DNA of 18,539 nucleotides from assembly GCA_963616135.1 (NCBI GenBank), contig CAVEJT010000020.1, forward strand, positions 1 to 18,539, written 5' to 3'. The translations under genes were made by a program, and so were the position numbers. The notes under the pieces were generated by a model that searched no databases, was not told the DNA's origin, and saw nothing but the letters and a program-made list of their open reading frames with translations. This document shows, one piece after another, positions 7,551 through 15,663 of the stretch; position 1 is the stretch's first letter; each line of letters starts with the position of its first letter. This DNA comes from UMGS1613 sp963616135. GTDB lineage: Bacteria > Bacillota_I > Bacilli_A > RF39 > UBA660.

Positions 7551-7579
7551 AAAAAATAACTATCTTAATAATAGTTATT
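7551..7579 (-). terminator. Intrinsic terminator after the glutamine amidotransferase-like gene
   Basis: AATAACTAT (7571-7579) pairs perfectly with ATAGTTATT (7555-7563) over a 7-nt loop and is followed by a U6 run. The stem contains the stop codon of the gene. Confidence 0.85.
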
Positions 7580-8174
7580 TACAACAATTAACAAAATATT
7601 TAAATAAATTATTTTGTTTTTTATCATAGGTTATCATAGATTCTGGATGCCACTGAACACCTACAAAAAATTTTTTAGTCCTATCTTCTATAGCCTCTAT
7701 GTATCCATCATTACTTACTCCAACTATTTCTAATTTAGTATTTTTAATAATTGATTTGTGTCTACTATTAACTTTTATAATATTTGTTTTAAAAATATTA
7801 TAAAGCTTAGACTTTTTATCTATAATAACACTATGTACATAATTTAATCTTTTTTTGTGATTATTAATATCTAACATATTTCCTCTAAATAGCATACCCA
7901 TGAGTTGCATTCCTAAACATATTCCAAGTACAGGTTTGTTTATATCATAAATATATTTTAAGGTTTCAAAATCATACTCTTCAAAATTATCTCCACCTTG
8001 AAATATAATCCCATCACATAAATCTATTATCTGTTTATAATCATGATTAAGAGTTATTCCAATAGGTATCCCTTTATTATTAATTATTGCTTGTTCTATA
8101 TCTTTATAAACTATGCTTATAGAATTACTTTCATCACTAAAAAAAGATCTAGTAACTATCCCTATTATAGGCAT
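7575..8174 (-). CDS. Class-I glutamine amidotransferase-like (peptidase C26 / PuuD-type) hydrolase
   Basis: This 199-aa cytoplasmic protein has the class-I glutamine amidotransferase fold: FQGGDN (58-63), the nucleophile elbow GICLGMQ with Cys86, VNSRHKS (135-141), and the His176-Glu178 pair in WHPES. The family member best matched is gamma-glutamyl-GABA hydrolase (peptidase C26), which cleaves gamma-glutamyl bonds, but the true substrate is unknown; family lengths are usually 230-260, so it is somewhat short. No putrescine-catabolism genes are nearby. The start has TAGGTGAT three bases before ATG. It follows an unknown 135-aa gene by 18 nt and is closed by a terminator overlapping its stop. 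Confidence 0.85.
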   Translation of the reverse strand: MPIIGIVTRSFFSDESNSISIVYKDIEQAIINNKGIPIGITLNHDYKQIIDLCDGIIFQGGDNFEEYDFETLKYIYDINKPVLGICLGMQLMGMLFRGNMLDINNHKKRLNYVHSVIIDKKSKLYNIFKTNIIKVNSRHKSIIKNTKLEIVGVSNDGYIEAIEDRTKKFFVGVQWHPESMITYDKKQNNLFKYFVNCCK

Positions 8175-8192
8175 ATTATCACCTATATAATT

Positions 8193-8600
8193 TTATTTTT
8201 TTATTAATTGTTTATTACTTTTTTTTGATAAATATATTCCATTTTGTTCATTAAACACCTTAACTATATCTTGGCTTGCTAAAAAATTTAAATAATTTTC
8301 AATTGAGCTAAAATCAACATTATCAATTATATTAGAAAAATCATTCATATAAATTTTAATATATTCTTCCTGATTCAAAAATGTTGCATTAACCATAATA
8401 TTATTTTCCATTTTTCTAGTATTTAAACTTTCACTCACTTTATTTTTTGATTTTATTAATCCTAAATATAAACTCAAATATTTTTTATCATCCGGTGTTA
8501 ATAAATAAGAACCCAATTTAATTCTACAATTTTTAATTGTTTTATATATACTCATACCAAAGTATATAGATGTTTTAATTTCTTTTGTTTCTTTTTTCAT
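8193..8600 (-). CDS. Hypothetical 135-aa protein
   Basis: I do not recognise this family. The product is soluble, Lys/Asn/Ile-rich, without signal peptide or membrane segment, starting MKKETKEIKTSIYFGMSIYK. The middle (SKNKVSESLNTRKMENN) looks like a flexible charged linker. The C-terminal third (SSIENYLNFLASQDIVKVF then IYLSKKSNK) could form helices and a beta hairpin, reminiscent of a small winged-helix, but this is a weak impression. GGAGGAAATTT before the ATG is a good ribosome-binding site. It is followed after 18 nt by the amidotransferase-like gene, so the two probably form an operon. No convincing promoter was found in 8601-8733. Confidence 0.7.
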   Translation of the reverse strand: MKKETKEIKTSIYFGMSIYKTIKNCRIKLGSYLLTPDDKKYLSLYLGLIKSKNKVSESLNTRKMENNIMVNATFLNQEEYIKIYMNDFSNIIDNVDFSSIENYLNFLASQDIVKVFNEQNGIYLSKKSNKQLIKK

Positions 8601-8733
8601 AAATTTCCTCCACGTTTCTATATTATTAAACTGCTTAAATATTATTACATATTTTATTGTCGAACTTCGTCATTTTTTTTATTATCTTTTTAGGGGCAAG
8701 GTAATAATAATATCACAATTTATTATTTAAGTA

Positions 8734-8769
8734 AATAAAAAATGATAAATTTTCACAATTTTATCATTT
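8734..8769 (-). terminator. Intrinsic terminator after mutS
   Basis: AAATGATAAA (8760-8769) pairs perfectly with TTTATCATTT (8740-8749), followed by U6AUUU. The stem overlaps the mutS TGA stop. Its sequence and loop closely resemble the hairpin at 3995-4029. Confidence 0.8.
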
Positions 8770-11301
8770 TAATTCTTTTTTTAACTCATAAAGTAAATTT
8801 AAAGCTTCAAGTGGAGTCATATTAAGTGGATCTACTTCTTTTAATTTTTTCTCTACTTTAGATTCTTCCTTTGGCATTACCAAATCAAGTGGTAAAGCCT
8901 CTTGTATACGAATATCTCTTTTTCTTTCTTTTGACTCGTATACATTTAATATTTCACTGGCTCTTTTAATTAAAGTATCTGGTAATTTAGCAAGACTTGC
9001 TACATGTATACCATAACTTTTATCAACACTACCATCCTTTATTTTGTGTAGGAACGTAACCTGACCATTTTCTTCGTGTGCACTTACATGTACATTTTTT
9101 AAATATTTTAAATTATTTTCTAAATCTGTTAATTCATGATAATGGGTAGAAAACATCATTTTACAACCTATATTATCATGAATATACTCTATTATAGATT
9201 GAGCAAGTGCCATACCATCAAATGTAGCTGTACCTCTACCAAGTTCATCAAATAGTAATAAAGAATCTTTTGTTGCATTTGTAATAGCTCTATTAGCTTC
9301 ATTCATTTCTACCATAAAAGTAGATTCACCACTTACAAGATCATCACTTGCCCCTATTCTTGTATAAATTGCATCAAATACCTTTAAAGTCGCTTCACTT
9401 GCTGGAATAAAACAACCTATTTGAGCCATTATAACTGTAATAGCAAGTTGTCTCATATATGTACTTTTACCTGCCATATTAGGCCCCGTTATAAGTAAGA
9501 TATTTTTATCCTTAGGCATAATTATATCATTTGCAACATACTCACTATCTAATACTTTCTCAACTATAGCATGTCTATTATTTTTTAATAATACTTCATT
9601 TTCAAGAGTTAAAGTAGGTCTTATATAATTGTTTTCTTCCGTTACGGTTGCAAAAGATTGAAGTACATCTATTTCACTTATTACCTTAGCAATCTCTTGT
9701 AATTTTGGAATATATTCTTTTACTTTATCTTTTATCTCTATAAATAAATCATACTCTAAATTGATTATTTTTTCTTCAGCATTTAATATTAAAGATTCTT
9801 TTTCTTTTAGTATAGGACTTATATATCTTTCACAATTACTTAAAGTTTGTTTTCTTTCATAACCATATTCATCCTTTACCAAGTCTTTCATACCTTTTGA
9901 AACTTCAATATAATATCCAAATACTTTATTATACCCTACCTTTAAAGTTTTAATACCTGTACGTATTTTTTCTTCAGCTTCAAATTTAGCAATAAAATCT
10001 TTTCCGTTTGTTCTAATACTTTTTAATTCATCAAGATTAGCGCTATAACCTTCCTTTATTAAATATCCTTCTTTTATACTTACTGGAGGATTTTCATATA
10101 TAGAATGTTCCAAAAGTTCATATAAATCATTTAAAGTATCAATATCCTTAAATCCTATAGCATTTAATATTTTTTTAATATCAGGTAATACTTTTAATGA
10201 ACTTTTTAATTGCAATAAATCTCTTGCATTAGCATTTCCAAAAGCAATTCTACCACTAAGTCTTTCAAGATCATATACTTCATATAATAAATCTTTTAAA
10301 TCAGAGGCAAGCAAAAATTCTTCTAGTAATTTTTCAACAATATCATACCTTGCATTAATTTTATCTATATCTATTAAAGGATTTTCAATATATGTTTTAA
10401 GCATACGAGATCCCATAGCAGTTTTTGTTTTATCAAGTAACCATATAAGAGAATATTGTCTTTGTTTTAGTCTTAATGTTTCTGTTAACTCTAGATTTCT
10501 TTTAGTATGAATATCCATTTTTAAATAATCAGTATTATTCTTTAATATAGCTTTTTGTAAATGTGATAAATTACACATTTTAATACTATCTATATATGTA
10601 ACTAAATATTTAATAGTTTTAATAAGCCTCTCATCAGTTATATCTTCATATATATATTCGTATTCTTTTATATCTTTTATATCATCAGTAAAAGATACTG
10701 ATATATCAAATTGATGCGTTAAAATACTTGTTATACCTTTATCAAAATTTGATGGTACAATTACTTCTTTTAATCCTATACTTACTATTTCACTAACTAA
10801 TTGAGTTTGATTATGATTTATTAAAAAAACATATATAACTCCAGTTGTAATATCCGTATAACAAACAGCATATGCGTGTGTAAAATCAATTATACTACCA
10901 ATATAATTAAATTCATTTTCTTTTAGGGATTCTGAATCCATTACAGTACCTTTACTAATTATTTGTGTTACACCACGTTGTACTATACCTTTAGCATTTT
11001 TAGGATCTTCTAATTGTTCACAAATACCTACCTTATAACCTTTTTCAACCATTTTTTCTATATATATTTGTACAGCATGGTGAGGTACTCCACACATAGG
11101 TACCTTCTCATCCAAACCTGCATTTCTACCAGTTAAAGTAAGTTCTAATTCTCTTGAAGTAATAATAGCATCTTCAAAAAATGCTTCATAAAAATCTCCT
11201 AATCTATAAAATATTATTACATCAGGATAATTTTTCTTTATATTAATGTAATGTTTCATCATAGGTGAAACTTTATTTAAATCTACATCACACAACTTCA
11301 T
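8764..11301 (-). CDS. mutS: DNA mismatch repair protein MutS
   Basis: MutS scans DNA for mismatches and recruits MutL. The 845-aa protein is full length. The mismatch-reading motif is in FYRLGDFYE (31-39, Phe37-x-Glu39), followed by connector, lever and clamp regions, then the ABC-type ATPase with Walker A GPNMAGKST (about 605-613), the Walker B region LLLFDELGRGTATFDG (about 677-692) and the STHYHEL His switch. The N-terminal mismatch domain marks MutS1, not MutS2. The gene ends in TGA, evidence that TGA is a stop here. It has its own promoter and terminator; mutL, often next to mutS, is not in the window. Confidence 0.96.
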   Translation of the reverse strand: MKLCDVDLNKVSPMMKHYINIKKNYPDVIIFYRLGDFYEAFFEDAIITSRELELTLTGRNAGLDEKVPMCGVPHHAVQIYIEKMVEKGYKVGICEQLEDPKNAKGIVQRGVTQIISKGTVMDSESLKENEFNYIGSIIDFTHAYAVCYTDITTGVIYVFLINHNQTQLVSEIVSIGLKEVIVPSNFDKGITSILTHQFDISVSFTDDIKDIKEYEYIYEDITDERLIKTIKYLVTYIDSIKMCNLSHLQKAILKNNTDYLKMDIHTKRNLELTETLRLKQRQYSLIWLLDKTKTAMGSRMLKTYIENPLIDIDKINARYDIVEKLLEEFLLASDLKDLLYEVYDLERLSGRIAFGNANARDLLQLKSSLKVLPDIKKILNAIGFKDIDTLNDLYELLEHSIYENPPVSIKEGYLIKEGYSANLDELKSIRTNGKDFIAKFEAEEKIRTGIKTLKVGYNKVFGYYIEVSKGMKDLVKDEYGYERKQTLSNCERYISPILKEKESLILNAEEKIINLEYDLFIEIKDKVKEYIPKLQEIAKVISEIDVLQSFATVTEENNYIRPTLTLENEVLLKNNRHAIVEKVLDSEYVANDIIMPKDKNILLITGPNMAGKSTYMRQLAITVIMAQIGCFIPASEATLKVFDAIYTRIGASDDLVSGESTFMVEMNEANRAITNATKDSLLLFDELGRGTATFDGMALAQSIIEYIHDNIGCKMMFSTHYHELTDLENNLKYLKNVHVSAHEENGQVTFLHKIKDGSVDKSYGIHVASLAKLPDTLIKRASEILNVYESKERKRDIRIQEALPLDLVMPKEESKVEKKLKEVDPLNMTPLEALNLLYELKKELK

Positions 11302-11317
11302 AATATCACCACTAGAT

Positions 11318-11326
11318 ATTATAACA
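11318..11326 (-). promoter_or_regulatory. Extended -10 promoter of mutS
   Basis: TGTTATAAT (11318-11326) is a perfect -10 with TG extension. No good -35 is seen at 17 nt. The expected start near 11311 leaves only about 10 nt before the mutS ATG, most of it the GGTGAT ribosome-binding site. Confidence 0.6.
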
Positions 11327-11365
11327 TTTTAAACACATTTTTTCTATAAAATTGAATATTATAAA

Positions 11366-11407
11366 TAAAAAAAATGAATAAATGTATGGCCTAAAACACT
11401 TATTCAT
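11366..11407 (-). terminator. Intrinsic terminator after the PDZ/Lon-domain protease gene
   Basis: ATGAATAAGTG (11397-11407) pairs with CATTTATTCAT (11374-11384), 11 bp with one G-U, and is followed by U8. The stem begins inside the last codons of the gene. Confidence 0.85.
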
Positions 11408-12389
11408 CTATTTTATTTAAATAATTTATAACCTCATCAAATGTTTCTACCCCTATTATTTTTATCTTATATCCATTTTTCTCTTTCAATTTAATTGCAT
11501 CCATATAATTTTCATCTTTTGGTACTATAAAAAGATCTGCATGATTTTTAACAGCACTCTTTAATTTATATTCTACACCACCAATACTTCCAACATTTCC
11601 TTCTTTATCAATTGTACCTGTTCCAACTATTTTAAGTCCTTTAGTAATGTCTTCTTTTATAAGAGAATTATAAATAGATAAAGCTGTAATAAGACCTCCA
11701 CTTGATCCTGATTCATTAGAATCGGTCTTTACCTCTATTTTAGGATTTGTATCATATTCATTTACTTCACATAATATAATACCTATCTTCTTATCATTAT
11801 CTATATAAGCTTCTTTTTCACTAATTACATCATTATTTACAACTGTAATAGAAATTTTATCACCTACTTTTAATTTATTTAAAATATCTGATATTTCACT
11901 TTTACTTTCTACATCAATTTCATTTATTTTTACTATTTTATCTCCAACTTTAAGATTAGTATCAGCTTCATCACTTATGTAAGCTACATATAACTTATTT
12001 TCCTTTATTTCTATGCTTTTTGAAGCTTTATTGTATGCTACAAAAATTGCATCACTAATAGATTCATCAAGTAAAATTCTATCCCTCATAAAATAAGTTT
12101 TAGCATCTTCATTATCTAAAATCATCTCTTCTTGTTTGTATACATTCCAATCTTTATTGAATAAAGAAATTAATAAAGTTGGTATAGTTGCCCTATATTC
12201 TTTTACATAAGCTAAATTAAAAGATCCACTACTCTCATATCCTTCTATTGTTATTTTATTTGATATATCACTTATACCACCTGGAGCATCTATATAATAA
12301 GGAAACTTAATACAAAATATTAATATAAGGAATATTAAAACTATTAAAAATTTATAGTTATTTTTCAAACACTCTTTTATTTTATTCAT
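11400..12389 (-). CDS. Membrane-anchored PDZ/Lon-domain serine protease (YlbL/SepM-like)
   Basis: A 329-aa protein with one N-terminal membrane segment (about 13-30), an extracytoplasmic region, a PDZ domain (about 127-185, LKVGDKIVKINEIDV) and a C-terminal Lon-type protease domain. The catalytic pair aligns as Ser230 in SGSSGG (GPSAG in Lon) and Lys275 in GGVEYKLKSA. This is the architecture of YlbL (Bacillus) and SepM (Streptococcus, which trims a competence peptide). The substrate here is unknown; a role in processing secreted peptides or in cell-envelope quality control is inferred. GGTGAT three bases before ATG supports the start. It is a single-gene unit with its own promoter and a strong terminator. 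Confidence 0.9.
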   Translation of the reverse strand: MNKIKECLKNNYKFLIVLIFLILIFCIKFPYYIDAPGGISDISNKITIEGYESSGSFNLAYVKEYRATIPTLLISLFNKDWNVYKQEEMILDNEDAKTYFMRDRILLDESISDAIFVAYNKASKSIEIKENKLYVAYISDEADTNLKVGDKIVKINEIDVESKSEISDILNKLKVGDKISITVVNNDVISEKEAYIDNDKKIGIILCEVNEYDTNPKIEVKTDSNESGSSGGLITALSIYNSLIKEDITKGLKIVGTGTIDKEGNVGSIGGVEYKLKSAVKNHADLFIVPKDENYMDAIKLKEKNGYKIKIIGVETFDEVINYLNKIDE

Positions 12390-12410
12390 TTAATCACCTA
12401 GTATATATTT

Positions 12411-12439
12411 ATGATATCACTTATATTTTTATTTATCAA
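12411..12439 (-). promoter_or_regulatory. Promoter of the PDZ/Lon-domain protease gene
   Basis: TTGATA (12434-12439), a 17-nt spacer and TATCAT (12411-12416) with a TGA extension just upstream of the -10; both hexamers match 5 of 6. The 5' UTR would be about 15 nt. Confidence 0.7.
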
Positions 12440-12463
12440 GAAAAAAATAGGCATTGCCTATTT
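12440..12463 (-). terminator. Intrinsic terminator after the membrane-anchored Ser-rich gene
   Basis: AAATAGGC (12456-12463) pairs with GCCTATTT (12445-12452) over an AAT loop, with a U-tract continuing to 12441. The hairpin includes the stop codon of the gene. Confidence 0.85.
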
Positions 12464-13387
12464 AGTTTTTTGTTTTGCTTCTTCCATTTCTTTAGTCATA
12501 GGTTTCATAATACCATTTACTAAACCATAACCTTGATATCCTTGAAGCACATATTGTTCAAAATCTTCTTTTGATTCAAATGTCATACCATAAATTGTAT
12601 AAGTTCCATCTGCATTATAATGACCATTTTCTTCTACTTTAGAAACAGTTGAACTTGATGATGTATTACTTGATGATGCTGAACTACTTGTTTTATTTTG
12701 ATTATTTCTAGCCTCATAATCTTCCTTTGAAACTATATGTCCATTTTCATCTTTAACATATTTTCCTGCTTCTTCTGGCTTTACATATCCACCTATTATT
12801 GGATCATATACATAACCATTAGGTGCTCCTGTTGAATCCTTAGTACCTGATGAAGTCACATTACCATTTTTATCTACTACTTCATATTCTGAATTGTTTT
12901 TTTCATATACTTTACCATTAGATTTAACTTCTAAAGTACCACCTTTTGTATCAATAACACTTTTTCCTACATTACTTGAATTTCCAGCAGCAGCGCTATT
13001 TACATAGAGTTTACCATTCTTAGATACTATTTCATTTATATCTATTCCATTAGTAGCATCACTATATATTGAATTTTCATTAGAAATAACATCTTCTTCT
13101 AATCCTAAATCACTTATAGAATATGTATCTTTTTTGCTATTAGTATCATATTTTTTCTTTTTATTTCCAAAATGACTTGTAAAAAATGTTGTAGTACCTA
13201 CAATAACAGCACTTAAAAGAGCTACTGAAGAAATAAAAATAGCTTTTGCTTTTTTACTCCATTTATTATTTTTTTTATTTGCATTTGCCTTCTTTATTTT
13301 TTTTGCAGGTTTTGATTTCGTATTAACTAAACCTTCTTTAGCAAATTCTCTATTTAAATAATCATCTAATGTTTCATTTCTATACAT
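12458..13387 (-). CDS. Membrane-anchored Ser-rich extracellular protein, unknown function
   Basis: The 309-aa product has a short cytoplasmic N-terminus rich in Lys (KPAKKIKKANANKKNNKW), one membrane segment at about residues 48-70, and a long polar extracytoplasmic part without Cys. Two motifs recur in spirit: a Tyr/Gly-rich GYVYDPIIGGYVKPEEAGKY stretch and a C-terminal YGMTFESKEDFEQYVLQGY stretch, joined by a Ser-run linker (SSSASSSNTSSSS). I do not recognise a domain; it looks like a surface or envelope-associated protein. The ATG at 13385-13387 is chosen because GAGGG lies just upstream; an ATG 30 nt earlier would put that site inside the gene. Its promoter overlaps the end of the preceding gene. 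Confidence 0.8.
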   Translation of the reverse strand: MYRNETLDDYLNREFAKEGLVNTKSKPAKKIKKANANKKNNKWSKKAKAIFISSVALLSAVIVGTTTFFTSHFGNKKKKYDTNSKKDTYSISDLGLEEDVISNENSIYSDATNGIDINEIVSKNGKLYVNSAAAGNSSNVGKSVIDTKGGTLEVKSNGKVYEKNNSEYEVVDKNGNVTSSGTKDSTGAPNGYVYDPIIGGYVKPEEAGKYVKDENGHIVSKEDYEARNNQNKTSSSASSSNTSSSSTVSKVEENGHYNADGTYTIYGMTFESKEDFEQYVLQGYQGYGLVNGIMKPMTKEMEEAKQKTK

Positions 13388-13441
13388 ACCATAACCCTCT
13401 TTCTCTTCAAAAAACATGTGTTTTTTAAGTAATTGCCATAT

Positions 13442-13470
13442 ATACTAACATATTTAATCTATTTTGTCAA
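13442..13470 (-). promoter_or_regulatory. Promoter of the membrane-anchored Ser-rich gene
   Basis: A perfect TTGACA (13465-13470) lies within the last codons of the preceding gene. After a 17-nt spacer comes TAGTAT (13442-13447) with a TGT extension. The 5' UTR is about 48 nt and holds an A6/U6 dyad near 13408-13425. Confidence 0.75.
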
Positions 13471-13992
13471 ATTGTTTATATATCTATTAAATTCACTAAA
13501 ACTTATATTACTAGGTACATCATCAAAAGGTGTTATTGGTCTATTTACACCACCACTTAATTCAATATAGTACTTATTTATATCATTTATTGCACTTTCC
13601 TCATCATCATATTCATATATGCCTATCTTATCCCAATTTGGATGTTCTATATGATAAACTTTGTTTTTAGAAAATATTAGTAAAAAGCAATGCATGTGTT
13701 CTTCCTCATCTAGGTTATTATAGTCGTTTGGTTCATAAATTCTAGTACAATACATTTGTGATTTTAAACCTATTTTATTACATATTAAATGCATTAAATA
13801 AACTTGTTCTATACAAGTACCAATTCTATATTTTAATACCTCATCTAAACTAGCAGTTCTATATAATTTTCTAAAATTTTTCATATTACCTATATGAATT
13901 TCATTATTTATATCTAACCAACCATATTTTATATTATCTATCATATATTTTAATATATCTTCTTTATTTTTTATGTCTTCTATATTCATCAT
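13459..13992 (-). CDS. Transglutaminase-like (papain-fold) protein
   Basis: The 177-aa soluble protein shows the transglutaminase-core pattern: Cys60 in RIGTCIEQVYLMHLICNKIGL, a His in EEEHMHCFLLIF (99 or 101), and a candidate Asp121 in HPNWD. This could give a Cys-His-Asp triad. There is no signal peptide or membrane segment, so it probably acts in the cytoplasm, as a peptidase, amidase or cross-linker; the substrate is unknown. Two adjacent ATGs (13990-13992 and 13987-13989) can serve as start, with TAGGAAATT upstream; I use the first. It overlaps the ABC-F gene by 29 nt, so it is likely translated by coupling and controlled by the same leader attenuator. Confidence 0.8.
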   Translation of the reverse strand: MMNIEDIKNKEDILKYMIDNIKYGWLDINNEIHIGNMKNFRKLYRTASLDEVLKYRIGTCIEQVYLMHLICNKIGLKSQMYCTRIYEPNDYNNLDEEEHMHCFLLIFSKNKVYHIEHPNWDKIGIYEYDDEESAINDINKYYIELSGGVNRPITPFDDVPSNISFSEFNRYINNLTK

Positions 13993-15547
13993 AATTTCCT
14001 ATATACCTTTCTATTTGTTTATTATTTATTTCTAATATTACATCAGCTACTTTATTTATAAAATATCTATCATGTGACACAAATAGTATTGTTCCATTAA
14101 ATTCCTTTAAAGCACTTTCTAATATTTCTCTTGTATCTATATCAATATGATTTGTTGGTTCATCAAGTATCAAAAAATTATACTCATCTTGCATCATACA
14201 AAACAGTTTTAATCTAACCTTTTCACCACCTGATAAATATTTGATTTTTTTATTTATATTTTCTCCAACAAATAAATATTTAAAAAGTGCTGAACGTAAG
14301 TACTCTAATGGCCCTATAAAGTATTTTCTAGCTTCCTCTAATATACTTAAATTATCATTTTCAAAGGTTATCTCTTGAGGTATATAGCAAATTTTAACAT
14401 TTGAACCTAATTTTACATTATTCCCACTTAATATTTCTTTGATAAGTGTAGATTTACCAGTTCCATTTGGTCCTACTAAAGAGACTCTGTCTTTATAATA
14501 AATATTAAAACTTGCTTTATCAAAAAGTATCTTATCACCAAAAGATATATTTAAATCTTTAACACACAATACATCTCTACCAGATCTTTCTGATTCGTTA
14601 AACTTTAAATTTATATTCTTTTTTTCTTCTGGTTTATCTATTTTTTCTAACTTTTCTAATCTTTTCTTTATTGAATTTGCTCTTCTATAAAATATTTCAC
14701 CACCACTAGGTCCACAAAGCCTACCATATTCTTGAAGTTTTTTTATAGAATTTTTCATAGCTGTTATCTGTTTTTGTTGATCTTTATAGTCTTTAAATTC
14801 TAACATCAATCTCTTTTCATTTTCTTCTATAAAATAGCTATAATTACCAAAATATTCTTCTATACCTCTTTTAGTTATTAAAAATATTTTATTTACAACA
14901 TTATCCATAAAATATCTATCATGAGATACTAAAATAACTGTACCATTATAATTAGATAAATATCGTTCTAACCATTCTATTTTTTTTATATCCAAATGAT
15001 TAGTAGGTTCATCTAAAAGCAAAATATTGGGTTCTAATAACAATATACGAATTAAAGCTATTATTGTTTTTTCTCCACCTGATAAAGTATTAAAATTACG
15101 ATTAAGTATCTCATCTGTTATATTAAATACAGGTAATATTTTTTGAATTTTAGTTTCATATTCATATCCACCCATATTCATAAATTTTTCTTGTAATTTT
15201 ATGTATTTATTTATATTTTTATAGTTATCACTGATATCATAATTATCCAATTCTTTTTTTACTTTTAATATTTCACTAAAAGTCGAATATATATAATCTT
15301 TAACTTTTATATCACTCTCTTCTGGAATTTGTGAAAGATATCCTAATGTAATACCCTTTCTTAATGAAATAACACCACTACTTGGTATTTCTATGCCTGC
15401 TATTAATTTCAATATTGTAGTTTTACCACTACCATTCGGACCTATTAATCCAATTTTTTCTCTACTTTTTACTGTTAAATCTATATTATTTAAAACTTTA
15501 TTAAAACCATAAGTTTTATTTACCTTATTAAAATTTATTTCAATCAT
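13964..15547 (-). CDS. ABC-F family ATPase (candidate ribosome-protection/antibiotic-resistance factor)
   Basis: ABC-F proteins have two ABC ATPase domains and no membrane part; they bind the ribosomal E site and can dislodge antibiotics or rescue stalled complexes. The 527-aa product has Walker A GPNGSGKTT (36-44), signature LSGGEK (about 155-160) and LLLDEPTNHLD (about 177-187). An interdomain linker of about 80 residues follows (rich in Lys/Glu, with YRRANSIKKRLEKLEKIDKP), then GPNGTGKST (about 358-366), a second LSGGEK (about 437) and LILDEPTNHID. The linker tip reaches the peptidyl-transferase centre in resistance-type members. I cannot assign a subfamily from sequence alone, but the leader peptide and terminator upstream argue for drug-inducible control. 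The ATG has GAGGTGAT three bases upstream. Confidence 0.93.
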   Translation of the reverse strand: MIEINFNKVNKTYGFNKVLNNIDLTVKSREKIGLIGPNGSGKTTILKLIAGIEIPSSGVISLRKGITLGYLSQIPEESDIKVKDYIYSTFSEILKVKKELDNYDISDNYKNINKYIKLQEKFMNMGGYEYETKIQKILPVFNITDEILNRNFNTLSGGEKTIIALIRILLLEPNILLLDEPTNHLDIKKIEWLERYLSNYNGTVILVSHDRYFMDNVVNKIFLITKRGIEEYFGNYSYFIEENEKRLMLEFKDYKDQQKQITAMKNSIKKLQEYGRLCGPSGGEIFYRRANSIKKRLEKLEKIDKPEEKKNINLKFNESERSGRDVLCVKDLNISFGDKILFDKASFNIYYKDRVSLVGPNGTGKSTLIKEILSGNNVKLGSNVKICYIPQEITFENDNLSILEEARKYFIGPLEYLRSALFKYLFVGENINKKIKYLSGGEKVRLKLFCMMQDEYNFLILDEPTNHIDIDTREILESALKEFNGTILFVSHDRYFINKVADVILEINNKQIERYIGNYDEYRRHKK

Positions 15548-15560
15548 ATTATCACCTCAC

Positions 15561-15591
15561 AAAAAAACTATATAGACATCTATATAGTTTT
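15561..15591 (-). terminator. Attenuator terminator (4:5 hairpin) before ABC-F gene
   Basis: AAACTATATAGA (15579-15590) is perfectly complementary to TCTATATAGTTT (15565-15576), extendable by one more pair, and a U7 run (15561-15567) follows. It ends 13 nt before the ABC-F start codon, with only the ribosome-binding site between, so it can only act as a regulatory terminator. Confidence 0.88.
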
Positions 15592-15604
15592 AAATATATA
15601 GATG
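15577..15604 (-). promoter_or_regulatory. Antiterminator helix (segments 3:4)
   Basis: CATCTATATA (15595-15604) pairs perfectly with TATATAGATG (15577-15586) over an 8-nt loop. It uses most of the 5' arm of the terminator, so the two are mutually exclusive. Confidence 0.8.
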
Positions 15605-15663
15605 CAGGCACGACTAAAACTCACACCTGCATCACAATTTTTTTTAATGAGATGAAGGTGTGA
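15601..15663 (-). promoter_or_regulatory. Leader switch: alternative helices 1:2 and 2:3
   Basis: Segment 2, GATGCAGGTGTGA (15621-15633), can pair with segment 1, TCACACCTTCATC in the leader ORF (15651-15663), with 12 of 13 pairs and one mismatch. It can instead pair with segment 3, TCGTGCCTGCATC (15601-15613), with 13 pairs, three of them G-U. Helix 2:3 removes four bases (15601-15604) needed by the antiterminator 3:4. Confidence 0.8.

Noticed and set aside
7451..7564. A frame before prfA (minus strand) with 27 open codons, one TAA, then NLDEIEKIL and a stop, like a decayed gene tail.
   Set aside because: Very short, begins inside the terminator hairpin, has no ribosome-binding site and no recognisable family; AT-rich DNA gives such frames by chance.
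8659..8672. Short CGAA/TTCG dyad, considered as a LexA-type box near mutS and the 135-aa gene.
   Set aside because: It lacks the spacing of the CGAAC-N4-GTTCG box and lies downstream of mutS, so it cannot be its operator.
8635..8673. Twelve-codon ORF MTKFDNKICNNI upstream of the 135-aa gene.
   Set aside because: No ribosome-binding site, and no terminator or switch structure follows.
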